DNA of 25,712 nt. Source: an uncultured Lachnospiraceae bacterium (GTDB lineage: Bacteria; Bacillota; Clostridia; Lachnospirales; Lachnospiraceae). Location of the stretch: assembly GCA_910583815.1 (NCBI GenBank), contig CAJTZB010000013.1, positions 1 to 25,712 of the forward strand, read 5' to 3'. The position numbers were made by a program, and so were the translations under genes. The notes beneath the pieces were generated by a model. It was not told the origin of the DNA, did no database searches, and saw nothing but the letters and a program-made list of their open reading frames with translations. Each line of letters opens with the position of its first letter. Position 1 is the first letter of the stretch. Below are positions 24,232 through 25,712 of the stretch, piece after piece.

Positions 24232-24276
24232 AAAAAAATGTCCATTTGCCGGATAAAACCACCTCAGCAATGGACA
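24232..24276 (-). terminator. Intrinsic terminator downstream of the disrupted secreted-protein gene
   Basis: On the minus strand TGTCCATT (24269-24276) pairs with AATGGACA (24239-24246), with a partly GC interior and seven Ts directly after the stem (plus-strand As at 24232-24238). The 400-nt gene-free gap 24037-24436 holds this terminator, the ftsH promoter and the palindrome at 24367-24417. Confidence 0.75.
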
Positions 24277-24366
24277 ATAAAAATATCATCAAAAATAATA
24301 TACTAGGTTTGGAAAATGCTGTCTGCATTGCAATGACCCACAAGCTTACTCCGCATTCTTCCTTTT

Positions 24367-24417
24367 CAGGGCTAATACATAAAAACTTGGTATGAGGTTT
24401 TCTATGTATTAGCCCTG
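24367..24417. repeat. Perfect 15-bp palindrome with extended stem
   Basis: CAGGGCTAATACATA (24367-24381) and TATGTATTAGCCCTG (24403-24417) are perfectly complementary. Inside, AAAAC and GTTTT add five pairs with one bulge, leaving a 10-nt loop. There is no T-run on either strand, so it is not a typical intrinsic terminator. It lies 19 nt after the stop of the disrupted gene and may be a mobile-element relic or RNA-processing hairpin. Confidence 0.8.
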
Positions 24418-24436
24418 TGTTATGTACTAGTCAAAA

Positions 24437-25024
24437 TTAATCTATTTGAGTAATATCAGTATGAATAGCGGCAGAACCGTTCCCTACTATAACAGAGCAT
24501 CCAAAGAGATGAGATTCTCCGGACTTTGTTAACTCCACATAGGCGCTTCCTCGTGCAAGCATGCCATCATCATCATTATATATACTTGGTCCAGTCACAT
24601 TAAAATCCCAACCTCCATTATATATTGCAACATCAATCTCCATACTACACAAATGTACCTAATTTGTTTTATAAAAATAGACTTCACCAGACATACTTAT
24701 CTTCGCAACATCTACACGTACGCCTAGAACTTTCGCATAAACAATGTAGGAATAGGAATATGCCCTTACATCATATTCTGAATTACTGTCTATTATTAAC
24801 CTCTCCATATTCTCAGGCGTATCCTCTACTCTTCGTACAATATGTTTTGTTATTGTTTCTGCTTCTTTATTTTCATTTAGTGTATTTAACAATTCTTGAA
24901 TCTCCTGCTCGGACAACTCAATTTCAAATTCCCCATCAGCTGCATAGATAGTCCCTTCTCCAAAAAGTATACTTCCAACTAATAATATAAATGCACAAAA
25001 AATTAAGTTACATTATTTATCCAT
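24437..25024 (-). pseudogene. Secreted protein gene interrupted by two in-frame stop codons
   Basis: One frame from ATG 25024 to TAA 24437 spans 196 codons but contains TAA at codon 4 (25013-25015) and TAG at codon 122 (24659-24661). Between them reads a good signal peptide (core FCAFILLVGSILFG, likely cleavage after IYAA), then an acidic helical part (ELSEQEIQELLNTLNE) and a beta-rich, Tyr-rich domain continuing across the second stop (VAIYNGGWDFNVTGPSIYND to HTDITQID). Codon sense before and after each stop is consistent, so the simplest reading is a recently inactivated secreted protein. Stop read-through or sequencing error are alternatives. No strong ribosome site precedes the ATG. I do not recognise the family. 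It follows the small membrane protein at 25051-25320 by 26 nt. Confidence 0.6.
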
Positions 25025-25050
25025 AAAGACAGCACTGGTGTATTCCTATT

Positions 25051-25320
25051 TTACTCCGACTCTTCCAAATACCATTTCATCAATTTCTCTCTGCACTGCT
25101 CTCTTTCCTCTTCCTTCCCTGTCCAATCTGCCATACTAAGTGCAACTTCTATATCATTTTCTACCCATTCCTGCACCCTCTGTTCTCTTTTTTCCGAATC
25201 ATCAAAAACGTTGTTTTGCCCTATGCCCCTATGTATTCCTAAGCAGATTCCAGTCATAAAGATTCCGACAAATACTACCGTCAAAAACACATATAATTTT
25301 GTTTTTTTCTTTTTTTCCAC
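25051..25320 (-). CDS. Small membrane-anchored protein of unknown function
   Basis: The product is 89 residues from GTG 25320, with AAAGGAG about 12 nt upstream, a somewhat long spacing. After a Lys-rich start (EKKKKTK) comes one hydrophobic segment (LYVFLTVVFVGIFMTGICLG, residues about 9-28), then a charged, helical, Glu-rich tail with two Trp in the pattern ADWTGKEEE and KWYLEESE. The charge distribution suggests a membrane anchor with the tail outside. It lies in an AT-rich stretch and directly precedes the disrupted secreted-protein gene, with which it may form a unit. No homologue comes to mind. Confidence 0.6.
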   Translation of the reverse strand: MEKKKKTKLYVFLTVVFVGIFMTGICLGIHRGIGQNNVFDDSEKREQRVQEWVENDIEVALSMADWTGKEEEREQCREKLMKWYLEESE

Positions 25321-25449
25321 AGTAAAAACACACTCCTTTCAAATCAAATATGATAGTAATTTCTCATCTTTCTTCTTATGTAAGTTTTATACTAGTAATT
25401 ATATGGCAATTTTCTTTTTATTTTAATATAAAGTGTTCTCATTTTTCGT

Positions 25450-25561
25450 AAAAAAGGGGCTGCCGCATTAAGAATACCAGAGACAAGATACTGTAAAATT
25501 CAATACAATATTACAACTATATCTTGTATGTCTGGTCTTTAATGCGACAGCCTCTTTTTTT
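25450..25561. terminator. Long palindromic terminator/repeat after the DUF1846 gene (element B)
   Basis: The two halves of this 112-nt sequence are complementary over most of their length: GGGGCTGCCGCATTAA (25457-25472) against TTAATGCGACAGCCTC (about 25539-25554), then ACCAGA/TCTGGT and CAAGATA/TATCTTG, with few mismatches. A-runs and T-runs flank it on both sides, so it can terminate either strand. It overlaps the DUF1846 stop codon. The GGCTGTCGCA end is shared with 14696-14796. Confidence 0.8.
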
Positions 25562-25712
25562 ACCTATATTTCATGCTCTCTTTTTCTTTTGTTTTTGGTT
25601 CGCACGTCAAATGCATTCCCAGCTTTTTGAATATCCCTTCGTCCACCGCTGAAAGCATAACGCTGGAATGTACTTCGCAGCCTTTGAGCAATGGAAGCGC
25701 TGCCCTTGCCTT
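25560..25712 (-). CDS. DUF1846 (UPF0371) family protein, C-terminal end (partial)
   Basis: The last 50 residues of a gene enter from the right edge and stop at TAA 25560-25562. The stretch ALPLLKGCEVHSSVMLSAVD followed by GIFKKLGMHLTCEPK closely matches, from memory, the conserved C-terminal end of the DUF1846 family, which reads LKGCEAHST-V-LS-VDE-F-KLGI-LTCEP. Members are about 500 residues and cytoplasmic; the biochemical role is not settled. The final residues KTKEKESMKYR are poorly conserved. A palindromic terminator starts at its stop codon. Confidence 0.85.
   Translation of the reverse strand, partial: KARAALPLLKGCEVHSSVMLSAVDEGIFKKLGMHLTCEPKTKEKESMKYR

Noticed and set aside
24134..24343. 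Open frame of 69 codons on the minus strand upstream of ftsH
   Set aside because: An intrinsic terminator (24232-24276) lies inside it, there is no ribosome site, and the hydrophobic translation reflects AT-rich sequence.
1..25712. tRNA, rRNA, CRISPR arrays or transposase genes
   Set aside because: I looked for cloverleaf-like segments in gaps, regularly spaced repeats and transposase motifs, and found none. The repeats present are palindromes and the two 116-nt elements.

Overview
The window looks like the chromosome of a Gram-positive Clostridia bacterium, most likely a member of the Lachnospiraceae. The evidence is moderate-to-low GC, strong AGGAGG ribosome sites, an HprK/Crh-type carbon-control operon, a WhiA/RapZ pair, and the order uvrC-hprK-glk-murB-rapZ-whiA-HPr-like followed by dnaE and pfkA. 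Genus assignment is inference. Apart from a 42-codon gene tail at the left edge, every gene I accept lies on the minus strand, so transcription runs from high to low coordinates.

Right edge (25712 to 24037): the C-terminal end of a DUF1846-family protein, a long palindromic terminator, a small membrane-anchored protein, a secreted-protein gene interrupted by two in-frame stops, an intrinsic terminator and a strong unexplained palindrome. This AT-rich stretch looks like an accessory insertion. Next come ftsH and uvrC (overlapping, with their own promoter). A sigma-A-type promoter at 20020-20048 then starts a six-gene run: hprK, glucokinase, murB, rapZ, whiA and a Crh-like HPr paralogue that has Glu at position 15 in place of the catalytic His. 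The run links carbon-catabolite signalling (HprK phosphorylating Ser46 of HPr/Crh), glucose phosphorylation and cell-wall precursor synthesis. It ends at a palindromic terminator.

Middle (14557 to 7576): an orphan nucleotidyltransferase-fold gene, dnaE, pfkA with its own promoter, and a half-size ABC exporter closed by a terminator. Two homologous 116-nt structured elements lie directly upstream of dnaE and of the Crh-like gene. They share sequence through the ribosome binding site, and their stems covary while the hairpin loop is conserved. They are the most interesting unexplained signal here.

Left (7574 to 1507): a clear promoter (7546-7574) drives a response regulator, a sensor kinase, a PAP2 phosphatase, a flippase-like membrane protein, phosphatidylserine synthase and phosphatidylserine decarboxylase. 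This is a compact operon that appears to put phosphatidylethanolamine synthesis and lipid handling under two-component control. A cytoplasmic-looking calcium-loop protein (203-1372) and a bidirectional terminator separate it from the truncated plus-strand gene at the left edge.
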